Positions 12,201 through 26,390 of a DNA stretch of 64,000 nt are shown here, in pieces. The notes below the pieces were generated by a model. It was not told where the DNA came from and ran no database searches. It saw only the letters and a list, made by a program, of their open reading frames with translations. The stretch comes from Cepaea nemoralis. Taxonomy: Eukaryota > Mollusca > Gastropoda > Stylommatophora > Helicidae. Both the position numbers and the translations under genes were made by a program. How positions within the stretch are numbered: position 1 is the first letter of the stretch; each line of letters begins with the position of its first letter. The DNA lies in the NCBI GenBank assembly GCA_014155875.1, contig JACEFZ010013233.1:104501-168500 (forward strand), given 5' to 3'.

Positions 12201-15200
12201 CCGGATCACGCGTGTGAAGCGGGTGTGTAACCACGCGGCACACACTGGACACACCAAATTATCACAACAGAACATCACAACGCTACCCATCGTAGGCTAT
12301 GCTCAAGATTGCCCAATCGCCGCGACCGACGTCCGTCAATCGATGGGACCCGAACGATCAGGACTTCTCACTGGCAAGGAACACCAGGCCTCCTAAATCC
12401 AGTGAGCAATAATCAATTGATTATGTGGTTGTTTCGGGATTTGAAATTTAAATATTGAGCACAACCCACTACTGGCAACGCCGATCGCATTCTGGTATGA
12501 ACCTAAGGCCTATCCACGTCAATATGGAAGCACTATACTCGAGTTTCGCCCTCATTTGAGCTCGTCAGTAGTGCATATCCCTGACCGGATCCGGAAACAG
12601 TCCCGGATCACGCGTGTGAAGCGGGTGTGTAACCACGCGGCACACACTGGACACACCAAATTATCACAACAGAACATCACAACGCTACCCATCGTAGGCT
12701 ATGCTCAAGATTGCCCAATCGCCGCGACCGACGTCCGTCAATCGATGGGACCCGAACGATCAGGACTTCTCACTGGCAAGGAACACCAGGCCTCCTAAAT
12801 CCAGTGAGCAATAATCAATTGATTATGTGGTTGTTTCGGGATTTGAAATTTAAATATTGAGCACAACCCACTACTGGCAACGCCGATCGCATTCTGGTAT
12901 GAACCTAAGGCCTATCCACGTCAATATGGAAGCACTATACTCGAGTTTCGCCCTCATTTGAGCTCGTCAGTAGTGCATATCCCTGACCGGATCCGGAAAC
13001 AGTCCCGGATCACGCGTGTGAAGCGGGTGTGTAACCACGCGGCACACACTGGACACACCAAATTATCACAACAGAACATCACAACGCTACCCATCGTAGG
13101 CTATGCTCAAGATTGCCCAATCGCCGCGACCGACGTCCGTCAATCGATGGGACCCGAACGATCAGGACTTCTCACTGGCAAGGAACACCAGGCCTCCTAA
13201 ATCCAGTGAGCAATAATCAATTGATTATGTGGTTGTTTCGGGATTTGAAATTTAAATATTGAGCACAACCCACTACTGGCAACGCCGATCGCATTCTGGT
13301 ATGAACCTAAGGCCTATCCACGTCAATATGGAAGCACTATACTCGAGTTTCGCCCTCATTTGAGCTCGTCAGTAGTGCATATCCCTGACCGGATCCGGAA
13401 ACAGTCCCGGATCACGCGTGTGAAGCGGGTGTGTAACCACGCTGCACACACTGGACACACCAAATTATCACAACAGAACATCACAACGCTACCCATCGTA
13501 GGCTATGCTCAAGATTGCCCAATCGCCGCGACCGACGTCCGTCAATCGATGGGACCCGAACGATCAGGACTTCTCACTGGCAAGGAACACCAGGCCTCCT
13601 AAATCCAGTGAGCAATAATCAATTGATTATGTGGTTGTTTCGGGATTTGAAATTTAAATATTGAGCACAACCCACTACTGGCAACGCCGATCGCATTCTG
13701 GTATGAACCTAAGGCCTATCCACGTCAATATGGAAGCACTATACTCGAGTTTCGCCCTCATTTGAGCTCGTCAGTAGTGCATATCCCTGACCGGATCCGG
13801 AAACAGTCCCGGATCACGCGTGTGAAGCGGGTGTGTAACCACGCGGCACACACTGGACACACCAAATTATCACAACAGAACATCACAACGCTACCCATCG
13901 TAGGCTATGCTCAAGATTGCCCAATCGCCGCGACCGACGTCCGTCAATCGATGGGACCCGAACGATCAGGACTTCTCACTGGCAAGGAACACCAGGCCTC
14001 CTAAATCCAGTGAGCAATAATCAATTGATTATGTGGTTGTTTCGGGATTTGAAATTTAAATATTGAGCACAACCCACTACTGGCAACGCCGATCGCATTC
14101 TGGTATGAACCTAAGGCCTATCCACGTCAATATGGAAGCACTATACTCGAGTTTCGCCCTCATTTGAGCTCGTCAGTAGTGCATATCCCTGACCGGATCC
14201 GGAAACAGTCCCGGATCACGCGTGTGAAGCGGGTGTGTAACCACGCGGCACACACTGGACACACCAAATTATCACAACAGAACATCACAACGCTACCCAT
14301 CGTAGGCTATGCTCAAGATTGCCCAATCGCCGCGACCGGCGTCCGTCAATCGATGGGACCCGAACGATCAGGACTTCTCACTGGCAAGGAACACCAGGCC
14401 TCCTAAATCCAGTGAGCAATAATCAATTGATTATGTGGTTGTTTCGGGATTTGAAATTTAAATATTGAGCACAACCCACTACTGGCAACGCCGATCGCAT
14501 TCTGGTATGAACCTAAGGCCTATCCACGTCAATATGGAAGCACTATACTCGAGTTTCGCCCTCATTTGAGCTCGTCAGTAGTGCATATCCCTGACCGGAT
14601 CCGGAAACAGTCCCGGATCACGCGTGTGAAGCGGGTGTGTAACCACGCGGCACACACTGGACACACCAAATTATCACAACAGAACATCACAACGCTACCC
14701 ATCGTAGGCTATGCTCAAGATTGCCCAATCGCCGCGACCGACGTCCGTCAATCGATGGGACCCGAACGATCAGGACTTCTCACTGGCAAGGAACACCAGG
14801 CCTCCTAAATCCAGTGAGCAATAATCAATTGATTATGTGGTTGTTTCGGGATTTGAAATTTAAATATTGAGCACAACCCACTACTGGCAACGCCGATCGC
14901 ATTCTGGTATGAACCTAAGGCCTATCCACGTCAATATGGAAGCACTATACTCGAGTTTCGCCCTCATTTGAGCTCGTCAGTAGTGCATATCCCTGACCGG
15001 ATCCGGAAACAGTCCCGGATCACGCGTGTGAAGCGGGTGTGTAACCACGCGGCACACACTGGACACACCAAATTATCACAACAGAACATCACAACGCTAC
15101 CCATCGTAGGCTATGCTCAAGATTGCCCAATCGCCGCGACCGACGTCCGTCAATCGATGGGACCCGAACGATCAGGACTTCTCACTGGCAAGGAACACCA

Positions 15201-18200
15201 GGCCTCCTAAATCCAGTGAGCAATAATCAATTGATTATGTGGTTGTTTCGGGATTTGAAATTTAAATATTGAGCACAACCCACTACTGGCAACGCCGATC
15301 GCATTCTGGTATGAACCTAAGGCCTATCCACGTCAATATGGAAGCACTATACTCGAGTTTCGCCCTCATTTGAGCTCGTCAGTAGTGCATATCCCTGACC
15401 GGATCCGGAAACAGTCCCGGATCACGCGTGTGAAGCGGGTGTGTAACCACGCGGCACACACTGGACACACCAAATTATCACAACAGAACATCACAACGCT
15501 ACCCATCGTAGGCTATGCTCAAGATTGCCCAATCGCCGCGACCGACGTCCGTCAATCGATGGGACCCGAACGATCAGGACTTCTCACTGGCAAGGAACAC
15601 CAGGCCTCCTAAATCCAGTGAGCAATAATCAATTGATTATGTGGTTGTTTCGGGATTTGAAATTTAAATATTGAGCACAACCCACTACTGGCAACGCCGA
15701 TCGCATTCTGGTATGAACCTAAGGCCTATCCACGTCAATATGGAAGCACTATACTCGAGTTTCGCCCTCATTTGAGCTCGTCAGTAGTGCATATCCCTGA
15801 CCGGATCCGGAAACAGTCCCGGATCACGCGTGTGAAGCGGGTGTGTAACCACGCGGCACACACTGGACACACCAAATTATCACAACAGAACATCACAACG
15901 CTACCCATCGTAGGCTATGCTCAAGATTGCCCAATCGCCGCGACCGACGTCCGTCAATCGATGGGACCCGAACGATCAGGACTTCTCACTGGCAAGGAAC
16001 ACCAGGCCTCCTAAATCCAGTGAGCAATAATCAATTGATTATGTGGTTGTTTCGGGATTTGAAATTTAAATATTGAGCACAACCCACTACTGGCAACGCC
16101 GATCGCATTCTGGTATGAACCTAAGGCCTATCCACGTCAATATGGAAGCACTATACTCGAGTTTCGCCCTCATTTGAGCTCGTCAGTAGTGCATATCCCT
16201 GACCGGATCCGGAAACAGTCCCGGATCACGCGTGTGAAGCGGGTGTGTAACCACGCGGCACACACTGGACACACCAAATTATCACAACAGAACATCACAA
16301 CGCTACCCATCGTAGGCTATGCTCAAGATTGCCCAATCGCCGCGACCGACGTCCGTCAATCGATGGGACCCGAACGATCAGGACTTCTCACTGGCAAGGA
16401 ACACCAGGCCTCCTAAATCCAGTGAGCAATAATCAATTGATTATGTGGTTGTTTCGGGATTTGAAATTTAAATATTGAGCACAACCCACTACTGGCAACG
16501 CCGATCGCATTCTGGTATGAACCTAAGGCCTATCCACGTCAATATGGAAGCACTATACTCGAGTTTCGCCCTCATTTGAGCTCGTCAGTAGTGCATATCC
16601 CTGACCGGATCCGGAAACAGTCCCGGATCACGCGTGTGAAGCGGGTGTGTAACCACGCGGCACACACTGGACACACCAAATTATCACAACAGAACATCAC
16701 AACGCTACCCATCGTAGGCTATGCTCAAGATTGCCCAATCGCCGCGACCGACGTCCGTCAATCGATGGGACCCGAACGATCAGGACTTCTCACTGGCAAG
16801 GAACACCAGGCCTCCTAAATCCAGTGAGCAATAATCAATTGATTATGTGGTTGTTTCGGGATTTGAAATTTAAATATTGAGCACAACCCACTACTGGCAA
16901 CGCCGATCGCATTCTGGTATGAACCTAAGGCCTATCCACGTCAATATGGAAGCACTATACTCGAGTTTCGCCCTCATTTGAGCTCGTCAGTAGTGCATAT
17001 CCCTGACCGGATCCGGAAACAGTCCCGGATCACGCGTGTGAAGCGGGTGTGTAACCACGCGGCACACACTGGACACACCAAATTATCACAACAGAACATC
17101 ACAACGCTACCCATCGTAGGCTATGCTCAAGATTGCCCAATCGCCGCGACCGACGTCCGTCAATCGATGGGACCCGAACGATCAGGACTTCTCACTGGCA
17201 AGGAACACCAGGCCTCCTAAATCCAGTGAGCAATAATCAATTGATTATGTGGTTGTTTCGGGATTTGAAATTTAAATATTGAGCACAACCCACTACTGGC
17301 AACGCCGATCGCATTCTGGTATGAACCTAAGGCCTATCCACGTCAATATGGAAGCACTATACTCGAGTTTCGCCCTCATTTGAGCTCGTCAGTAGTGCAT
17401 ATCCCTGACCGGATCCGGAAACAGTCCCGGATCACGCGTGTGAAGCGGGTGTGTAACCACGCGGCACACACTGGACACACCAAATTATCACAACAGAACA
17501 TCACAACGCTACCCATCGTAGGCTATGCTCAAGATTGCCCAATCGCCGCGACCGACGTCCGTCAATCGATGGGACCCGAACGATCAGGACTTCTCACTGG
17601 CAAGGAACACCAGGCCTCCTAAATCCAGTGAGCAATAATCAATTGATTATGTGGTTGTTTCGGGATTTGAAATTTAAATATTGAGCACAACCCACTACTG
17701 GCAACGCCGATCGCATTCTGGTATGAACCTAAGGCCTATCCACGTCAATATGGAAGCACTATACTCGAGTTTCGCCCTCATTTGAGCTCGTCAGTAGTGC
17801 ATATCCCTGACCGGATCCGGAAACAGTCCCGGATCACGCGTGTGAAGCGGGTGTGTAACCACGCGGCACACACTGGACACACCAAATTATCACAACAGAA
17901 CATCACAACGCTACCCATCGTAGGCTATGCTCAAGATTGCCCAATCGCCGCGACCGACGTCCGTCAATCGATGGGACCCGAACGATCAGGACTTCTCACT
18001 GGCAAGGAACACCAGGCCTCCTAAATCCAGTGAGCAATAATCAATTGATTATGTGGTTGTTTCGGGATTTGAAATTTAAATATTGAGCACAACCCACTAC
18101 TGGCAACGCCGATCGCATTCTGGTATGAACCTAAGGCCTATCCACGTCAATATGGAAGCACTATACTCGAGTTTCGCCCTCATTTGAGCTCGTCAGTAGT

Positions 18201-21030
18201 GCATATCCCTGACCGGATCCGGAAACAGTCCCGGATCACGCGTGTGAAGCGGGTGTGTAACCACGCGGCACACACTGGACACACCAAATTATCACAACAG
18301 AACATCACAACGCTACCCATCGTAGGCTATGCTCAAGATTGCCCAATCGCCGCGACCGACGTCCGTCAATCGATGGGACCCGAACGATCAGGACTTCTCA
18401 CTGGCAAGGAACACCAGGCCTCCTAAATCCAGTGAGCAATAATCAATTGATTATGTGGTTGTTTCGGGATTTGAAATTTAAATATTGAGCACAACCCACT
18501 ACTGGCAACGCCGATCGCATTCTGGTATGAACCTAAGGCCTATCCACGTCAATATGGAAGCACTATACTCGAGTTTCGCCCTCATTTGAGCTCGTCAGTA
18601 GTGCATATCCCTGACCGGATCCGGAAACAGTCCCGGATCACGCGTGTGAAGCGGGTGTGTAACCACGCGGCACACACTGGACACACCAAATTATCACAAC
18701 AGAACATCACAACGCTACCCATCGTAGGCTATGCTCAAGATTGCCCAATCGCCGCGACCGACGTCCGTCAATCGATGGGACCCGAACGATCAGGACTTCT
18801 CACTGGCAAGGAACACCAGGCCTCCTAAATCCAGTGAGCAATAATCAATTGATTATGTGGTTGTTTCGGGATTTGAAATTTAAATATTGAGCACAACCCA
18901 CTACTGGCAACGCCGATCGCATTCTGGTATGAACCTAAGGCCTATCCACGTCAATATGGAAGCACTATACTCGAGTTTCGCCCTCATTTGAGCTCGTCAG
19001 TAGTGCATATCCCTGACCGGATCCGGAAACAGTCCCGGATCACACGTGTGAAGCGGGTGTGTAACCACGCGGCACACACTGGACACACCAAATATCACAA
19101 CAGAACATCACAACGCTACCCATCGTAGGCTATGCTCAAGATTGCCCAATCGCCGCGACCGACGTCCGTCAATCGATGGGACCCGAACGATCAGGACTTC
19201 TCACTGGTAAGGAACACCAGGCCTCCTAAATCCAGTGAGCAATAATCAATTGATTATGTGGTTGTTTCGGGATTTGAAATTTAAATATTGAGCACAACCC
19301 ACTACTGGCAACGCCGATCGCATTCTGGTATGAACCTAAGGCCTATCCACGTCAATATGGAAGCACTATACTCGAGTTTCGCCCTCATTTGAGCTCGTCA
19401 GTAGTGCATATCCCTGACCGGATCCGGAAACAGTCCCGGATCACGCGTGTGAAGCGGGTGTGTAACCACGCGGCACACACTGGACACACCAAATTATCAC
19501 AACAGAACATCACAACGCTACCCATCGTAGGCTATGCTCAAGATTGCCCAATCGCCGCGACCGACGTCCGTCAATCGATGGGACCCGAACGATCAGGACT
19601 TCTCACTGGCAAGGAACACCAGGCCTCCTAAATCCAGTGAGCAATAATCAATTGATTATGTGGTTGTTTCGGGATTTGAAATTTAAATATTGAGCACAAC
19701 CCACTACTGGCAACGCCGATCGCATTCTGGTATGAACCTAAGGCCTATCCACGTCAATATGGAAGCACTATACTCGAGTTTCGCCCTCATTTGAGCTCGT
19801 CAGTAGTGCATATCCCTGACCGGATCCGGAAACAGTCCCGGATCACGCGTGTGAAGCGGGTGTGTAACCACGCGGCACACACTGGACACACCAAATTATC
19901 ACAACAGAACATCACAACGCTACCCATCGTAGGCTATGCTCAAGATTGCCCAATCGCCGCGACCGACGTCCGTCAATCGATGGGACCCGAACGATCAGGA
20001 CTTCTCACTGGCAAGGAACACCAGGCCTCCTAAATCCAGTGAGCAATAATCAATTGATTATGTGGTTGTTTCGGGATTTGAAATTTAAATATTGAGCACA
20101 ACCCACTACTGGCAACGCCGATCGCATTCTGGTATGAACCTAAGGCCTATCCACGTCAATATGGAAGCACTATACTCGAGTTTCGCCCTCATTTGAGCTC
20201 GTCAGTAGTGCATATCCCTGACCGGATCCGGAAGCAGTCCCGGATCACGCGTGTGAAGCGGGTGTGTAACCACGCGGCACACACTGGACACACCAAACTA
20301 TCACAACAGAACATCACAACGCTACCCATCGTAGGCTATGCTCAAGATTGCCCAATCGCCGCGACCGACGTCCGTCAATCGATGGGACCCGAACGATCAG
20401 GACTTCTCACTGGCAAGGAACACCAGGCCTCCTAAATCCAGTGAGCAATAATCATTTGATTATGTGGTTGTTTCGGGATTTGAAATTTAAATATTGAGCA
20501 CAACCCACTACTGGCAACGCCGATCGCATTCTGGTATGAACCTAAGGCCTATCCACGTCAATATGGAAGCACTATACTCGAGTTTCGCCCTCATTTGAGC
20601 TCGTCAGTAGTGCATATCCCTGACCGGATCCGGAAACAGTCCCGGATCACGCGTGTGAAGCGGGTGTGCAACCACGCGGCACACACTGGACACACCAAAT
20701 ATCACAACAGAACATCACAACGCTACCCATCGTAGGCTATGCTCAAGATTGCCCAATCGCCGCGACCGACGTCCGTCAATCGATGGGACCCGAACGATCA
20801 GGACTTCTCACTGGCAAGGAACACCAGGCCTCCTAAATCCAGTGAGCAATAATCAATTGATTATGTGGTTGTTTCGGGATTTGAAATTTAAATATTGAGC
20901 ACAACCCACTACTGGCAACGCCGATCGCATTCTGGTATGAACCTAAGGCCTATCCACGTCAATATGGAAGCACTATACTCGAGTTTCGCCCTCATTTGAG
21001 CTCGTCAGTAGTGCATATCCCTGACCGGAT
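9255..21030 (+). repeat. 402-bp satellite array, homogenised subfamily II (29 monomers plus a partial)
   Basis: Twenty-nine full 402-bp monomers followed by a partial one cut at monomer position 120, directly after CCGGAT. Subfamily II carries T160, T191, A206, C266 and A348. The last change completes a 16-bp perfect palindrome (ATAATCAATTGATTAT) in each unit. Copies from 9255 to about 18900 read as identical apart from isolated changes (near 13443 and 14339). The last few monomers are less regular: one near 19000 has several changes and a lost base, and those starting at 20108 and 20510 mix subfamily I and II markers. This is the pattern of a recently amplified array core with recombinant edges. 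Confidence 0.96.
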
Positions 21031-21234
21031 AGGCCTTAGTCATACCAAATGCGACGTCGTTGCCAGTGTGTCACCACGCGGCACACACTGGACACACCAA
21101 TTTGAACAAACAGAACTCTCTCTCTCGTCTCTCTCTTTTGCCCTCTCTCCGCTCCTCGTCCGTCAATCGATGGGACTCGTCCGTCTTCTCTCTCTCTATC
21201 CTCCTCTCCTCCAAATGCAGGTGCAATAACGTTT
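21021..21234. other. Rearranged satellite edge with an inverted fragment
   Basis: The forward monomer breaks after GACCGGAT. About 40 bases (21029-21068) then match the reverse complement of the monomer start (AGGCCTTAG...CATACCA...TTGCCAGT). Forward satellite resumes at 21066 with GTGTGT and CCACGCGGCACACACTGG. This is followed by a CT-rich stretch (CTCTCTCTC, 21116-21210) interrupted by forward satellite (CGTCCGTCAATCGATGGGAC, 21157-21176). The forward-reverse-forward order is visible directly. The mechanism, such as template switching, is inferred. Confidence 0.8.
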
Positions 21235-21597
21235 GCGTGAGAATATTTAAAATATCAAATAATGATAGTAATGCCTTATGGGAGCCTCTTCTCGCTGAAC
21301 CTATGGGACAACCCTTGGGCAATACTGGAGTTTACCCTTTTGAGCTCCCGATCAGGGTTACGTGAAGCTAAACGTGCCGGATGGTGGATGAAGTTGAAAG
21401 CAGCCGCAGATACTGGTAGGTTATGGTCTCCACAGCTTCACGACGGACCCAGTATGATCTCTTTTTTGGGACATTGGCTACGGTCAGTGACCAGTATGGT
21501 CACTGCTAGGAAAGAAACAATGGCAAACTACCTTCTTTACAGTGAGCAAGAATATCATTACTGAAGTCTTATCGTAATCAGAAATTGAAATGGTGCT

Positions 21598-21923
21598 CCA
21601 ACTAGGGCAGCCGATCGCCCGGTAGGGACCTAGTCCTGTCCACGTCAATATGGAAGCACTATACCGAGTTTCGCCCTCATTTGAGCTCGTCAGTAGGAAT
21701 ATCCCTGACCGGATCCGGAAACAGTAGGAATCACGCGTGTGAAGCGGGTGTGTAACCACGCGGCACACACTTGACACACCAAATTATCACAACAGAACAT
21801 CACAACGCTACCCATGTAGGCTACGTGCACCCAGATCGCGACCGGTACGTCCGTCAATCGAGGGACCCGAACGATCAGGATTCTCATGGAAGGAACACAG
21901 GCCTCCTAAAGTGAGCAATAATA
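21598..21923 (+). repeat. Degraded 402-bp satellite monomer
   Basis: One nearly complete monomer in forward orientation, shortened to about 325 bp by many small deletions (for example CTATACCGAG instead of CTATACTCGAG, and losses around 21815-21910). It keeps subfamily II bases at the GTGTGTAACC, AAATTATC, GAACATC and GTCCGTC sites. It is flanked on both sides by non-satellite sequence. Confidence 0.88.
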
Positions 21924-22350
21924 ATGGATCGAGAGAGAAAAATCGATCAAAGGATATTGGAATCAGACAGGTGTTCACTGGCCAACGTGAGAGGAAGACT
22001 TTTGATGTCCCTCATACACGTTTTATGCAACAGGATACAGTAGTGATCACAGCATCGATGAATATAGTGATTGTGACCGTTCAAGAAATGCAAGAATTTG
22101 AGTAACTGTCATAATGGGTGACGTTGTTACAAATTGGAAATCACAATCAGGACATGCATCGTGGCAATGTAAGGATCTGTCAGGGAGCACCAAACGTTTT
22201 TTTCACGGCGGGACCGGATAAAACTGACACAATGACGAGGCGGGCCGATAAATACTGACAAATGACGATTACGGGCCTATACTCATTTGTACAATACTTT
22301 GCGCCCTCATTCTGTACAAACTTAAGCTATCATTATGGACAATACTGCCC

Positions 22351-22395
22351 GTCTCCGTGGCGAAGTGTTACTGACGCGGTTTCGAATCCCGATTA
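22351..22395 (+). other. Possible tRNA-derived (SINE-like) fragment
   Basis: A TGGCGAAGTGTT segment (22358-22369) resembles the RNA polymerase III A box, and GGTTTCGAATCCC (22378-22390) resembles the B box or T-arm of a tRNA with one extra T. The two are only about 8 bases apart, too close for a functional tRNA, and no cloverleaf can be drawn. If real, it is a deleted tRNA-derived SINE head. A chance match is possible. Confidence 0.28.
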
Positions 22396-24591
22396 CGTTC
22401 GAATTACATGCGAGCTTTTGACAGCAGACAACGTTCGCTCGTTTTTACGCTATCTTTATGGGTGACGGTCCGTTCGATGGGCAATGGTAAACTACTGAAC
22501 GTAAACTTGCCAGACATCAACAACAGTTGATAATGCTGGTGTTGACTGTAATTCCTCCTGTAAAGGATATACAACTACTTTACAATAATTTCAAGCTAGA
22601 GCAAAAGCTCGAGAATAGACGGAAACAGTCCCGGATAACGCGTGGAAGCGGGTGTAACCACGCACACACACAAACAAACAAACAAACAATCCCAACCACA
22701 ATTTAACCATCGTACTATGCTCAAGATTGCCAAAGCCGCGACCGACGTCCGTCAATCGATGGTGACATCAGACAATTGTCACATATCTTTTCCAGTTAGC
22801 AGCAAAGAGGATAGTGGTATTGTGAAATTGCGTGTGGCTTTCAAAATGGCAACCCACCAATCGCATTCTGGTATGAACCTAAGCTATCACGTCAATATGG
22901 AAGCATTCTTTCGATCTCCATCATCATCTCATTCCATGTGGTGACTTCACAGATTCTTTTTTGAAAATTTTGCTCACAGACACATGTTGGACCAAACAAA
23001 TGTCCATACCTCAATACTTCTTAAGTTTTCGGAACTCAAGATTGGTCGCAGCGACTTCCTTGTCACGATATGACTGATTTAACTATCTTTTGCAACGTCG
23101 CCTTCTTTGATAACAGTGAGCAATAAAAATGATTATGTGGTTGTTTCGTTTGTTTGAAATTTGTAGCTGGGGCACCATCCCCGACCCAGCGACGTCCACT
23201 GGTGGCGAATGTAACGCCTGATATAGAGGTTATCTGCGAATATCGAATAAGCAGCCGCGGACCAATGACGGCAACAGGGCGAGGCTGGACCCTCATTGAA
23301 CCTGAAATACCTCATATGCTCAGATTGCCAACCAACCGATCGGGTGCTCAAACCCTCTCCGCGGATCGGTGGAAATCCAGCTGACATCAGCTTCTTATGA
23401 GAACGGAAAGCTCCAAATATGAGCACCCACTTCAAGTTAAAAGCGGCTGGAAACTAATGGCCTATGGGGTTAACTGGTTGAACCTTGGACGTCTTCAGGC
23501 GTCCGCACCTGGCGTAATGGTCCTGCGGATCATCCCCTGCGTGTTTGTACAAGCAGGCAACACTGGTGACACCCAATTTATCACAACAATATCACAAACG
23601 CTACCCATCGTAGGCTATTAAAATGGCGAATCGTCACGGACTACGGACAGATCTGCTATTGAACCGGCCCTCATAGGGAGATGATCAGGAGAAAACAAGG
23701 AAATGGTTTGAGGGACTTGAAATAGGAGGGCCGGCGAGGAGAACAGATCGATGGAAGACTAGGTTTCCTCATTAAAGTGGTACTGATTTAGCCCTGCCTG
23801 ACAGAGAGGTCCTGGATTGGAGCGAAAAAGTATATGATGTGATGCCTCATGCACCAGGGCTAAACTGCACACAAATACACATTGCCATCGGTACGCTAGT
23901 TATTAAACCCTATGGGCAGAAGAACTGGCAATGCTGCTGGTGAAGAAGGAATGAACGATGGGTACTTTTGACCCCTGGAATCACACCAAAGAGTCCAGGT
24001 AACAAATTGATTATTTGGTTGTTTCGGGATTTGAAATTAAATATAGCAAACCCACACTGGATGTTTTGTCAGAAAGGAACACTGGTCTGGCTTATAAAAC
24101 TGGAGGCATTACCAGGTGATCATCTATCATATGTGCAGATCTTCAATGCGAGAACAGAGATTCAGCAGTGTAAAATCGACAGTGTGGCACTACAAGCCAT
24201 TCAGACTCCGATGTTTCTTATAAGATGAATGGCCGCCGACTAGAATGCAATGAGCCTGGCGGAATGAGAACTCTCATGACTTCACTATCTAACCAGTCAT
24301 CAAAGTTCCTTGATGTAAGTGGACTGTTTTTGAATTACCATGGGACATCACCATCAGCCGCTCATGGCTGGATCTCTAAACCCATATAAGTAAATATGGA
24401 AGGGCCCGCTCGACTTCCGTCATGAGAGCCCGATTGCCTTCTGACGGATCGGCAAGGGGGCATGCGAAAAGGACTATAAAACGACTCCCAACTTGCACCC
24501 CCATTAGAATCCCAGAAGTAGACCATGTAAATGCTCAAGAGAGCTGCAGTGAACAGCTGGGTAAATGGAGCGGCGGCAGCAGAAAGAATAA

Positions 24592-25150
24592 AAAGGAGGA
24601 GTAGGAGCTGGGAGAGCAAGAGGGAGGTGGAGAGGGAGGAGGAGGGAGAAGAGATAGGCGGAGAGAGGAGGGAGGAGGAGGATGAGTAGGAGGAATAGGA
24701 GGGATAAGGAGGAGGAGGGGGGGGAGAGATGAGGAGGGAAGAGGGAGGAGGAAGGAGGAAGAGGGAGGAGGCAAGGAGGAGAGGAGAGAAGAATGCAGAG
24801 AGAGGGAGATGGAGGAGGAGGGAGGAGGAGAGAGGAGGAAGGCAGAGGGAAAAGGAGGGGGAGGAGGAAGAGGGAGAAGGAGGAGGAGGGAGATGAAGAG
24901 GGAGGAGGGAGGATGAAGAGGGAGGATGAGGGATGTGGACGGGGAGGAAGAAGAAGGAGGAGGAGGGATGAGGGGAGGATGTAGGAGGAGGAGAGAGAGG
25001 AGGAAGGAGAGGAGTGATTAGGAGGAGGGCGAGAGGTATCGGGATGGAGGAGAGGAAGGTGGAGGAGGAGAAGAAAGAGGGATGTGGAGGATGGAGGAGG
25101 GGAGGGAAAGAGGAAGAGGGTAGGAGGAGGAGGAGGGAGAGAGGAGAGGA
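24592..25150 (+). repeat. (GGA)n polypurine tract
   Basis: About 560 bp of almost pure purine on the plus strand, built from GGA, GGGA and GAGGAA units with a few T and C interruptions. It lies near the outer end of the left palindrome arm. Long polypurine-polypyrimidine runs with mirror symmetry can form triplex (H-DNA) or G-rich structures. That is known of such tracts, not shown here. Open frames through it are artefacts of composition. Confidence 0.95.
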
Positions 25151-25284
25151 TTATAACGCACATGCCTGTAGATAACTGCAGCGAAAAGGTGGGTTTGTCT
25201 ATCTGTCTGACCCGGCGTGGCTTCGCCCAGCTCCTGGCGGGTAGCGTCTCATTAAATTCATACAACCAAAAAAAAGTAACTTAA

Positions 25285-26390
25285 AAGAATGTCCCTTCCA
25301 CACACCATCCATTATTTTTAATGAAAACTGTTTTTAATCACCTATATGACTGTAGATAACTTCTTAAGCATAAAAAGATGAGTTACAATGTTATGCATTA
25401 TTTTTATGAAAAACTTTGAAAATGCCTTAAAGATTGTATCATTATTTATTATAACTCATATGCCTGTACATAACTATAGACAAAGAGTTTATAAATCTTT
25501 GAAAACGATGCAACAATATGACTGTAAGTTATACAGAAAAGTTATTAAAAGTTATGCCCCTTGAAATAACTTTTCTAGAGTTAAGTCCCATCGCTATATT
25601 GAAATTATAATGAAAAATGAAATATTAAATAATATTAAGTAAGTAGCCGATTTAACACTTAAAAAATATAACAGTTGGCAGCGCGGGAATGAGAGGAAGA
25701 CGTGTAGAAAATTTCATCTCAATCGGATGGACCGTTCGTGAACGCATAAAGGACATACACACACACATCCTTTTTTATATATACGATAAATATTATGATG
25801 GTGTTCCCTTGCCTGTATGGTTTGACTTTAATAGCTTTTGCCTAAAAAGCCAAATCCTCTAAGGCAGCAGGTTGAAGCAGTTTTTTGAATGGCATCTATA
25901 ACCTGTCGAAAGCCACACCACAGTTTTGAGGTATTTTATAGAGATGACCTGACAACTACTTGTCTCCTCTCCATGATCAACCCTGTGTTTGTCCACTGCT
26001 ACCTTTTCAAGATATCTGCAGCTAACCTGTACATCTAAGATGACTTTACCACCCCCATAATAACTGACAATCTTCTTAGCAATGTAGAAAAACAAGAATA
26101 GAAGATTTATAATCTCCTTGAGTTTCTAACAGGTTATCATTTGCAAAATCATTCAAATAAATGGAACACAATCATCCATAACAAATAAATATAATAAACA
26201 TTTTTTTAAAAAGGGTTTAAAAGGCAAGAGGGTAGACTTAATTGCACCAGGTTATCCCACATGGTTCGGTCTCTTCTGCAAGGCTGTCTGCCAAAGTGTC
26301 GCACAAACCATGAACACCGTAAATCCAGTGACAACCCCCAGGAGTCTCTGAAAAATTGCAATCATGATCTTCTTCTTTTTCTTCTGCGTC
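25285..26390. other. AT-rich arm section with transposon-tail-like motif (left)
   Basis: No gene seen. The section holds three imperfect copies of a motif resembling AACTCATATGCCTGTA (at about 25154, 25344 and 25454; the first lies just inside the adjoining repeat). At 25707-25795 there is a stretch beginning AAATTTCATCTCAATCGG and continuing through GGACCGTTCGTGAACGC to (AC)n and TATATATACG. That string resembles the 3' tails of many invertebrate non-LTR elements, where an imprecise 'cannot-exclude-homology' statement is all that can be made. The mirrored copy is at 28600-29715. Confidence 0.5.

Larger units (their letters stand above)
21235..24556. other. Patchwork zone: satellite fragments in unrelated sequence
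   Basis: No gene recognised. Besides the degraded monomer at 21598-21923, nearly intact satellite pieces occur at about 22622-22763, 22851-22906, 23114-23162, 23555-23619 and 24001-24060. All are forward and in the order expected of successive monomers. They are separated by 90-400 bp of sequence unlike the satellite. Pieces are close matches with abrupt ends, so simple ageing of an array does not explain them. The filler contains short open frames (for example 22642-22944 and 23968-24228), but these run through satellite fragments and look non-coding. Either repeated insertion and template switching, or a mixed assembly consensus, could give this picture. Confidence 0.75.

Noticed and set aside
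21060..21564. Overlapping 80-100-codon frames at the array edge
   Set aside because: They run through satellite fragments and CT-rich sequence, and no domain is recognisable.
24504..25265. Long Ser/Pro/Leu-rich open frame on the minus strand
   Set aside because: It is a translation of the (TCC)n tract and ends in transposon-tail-like sequence.
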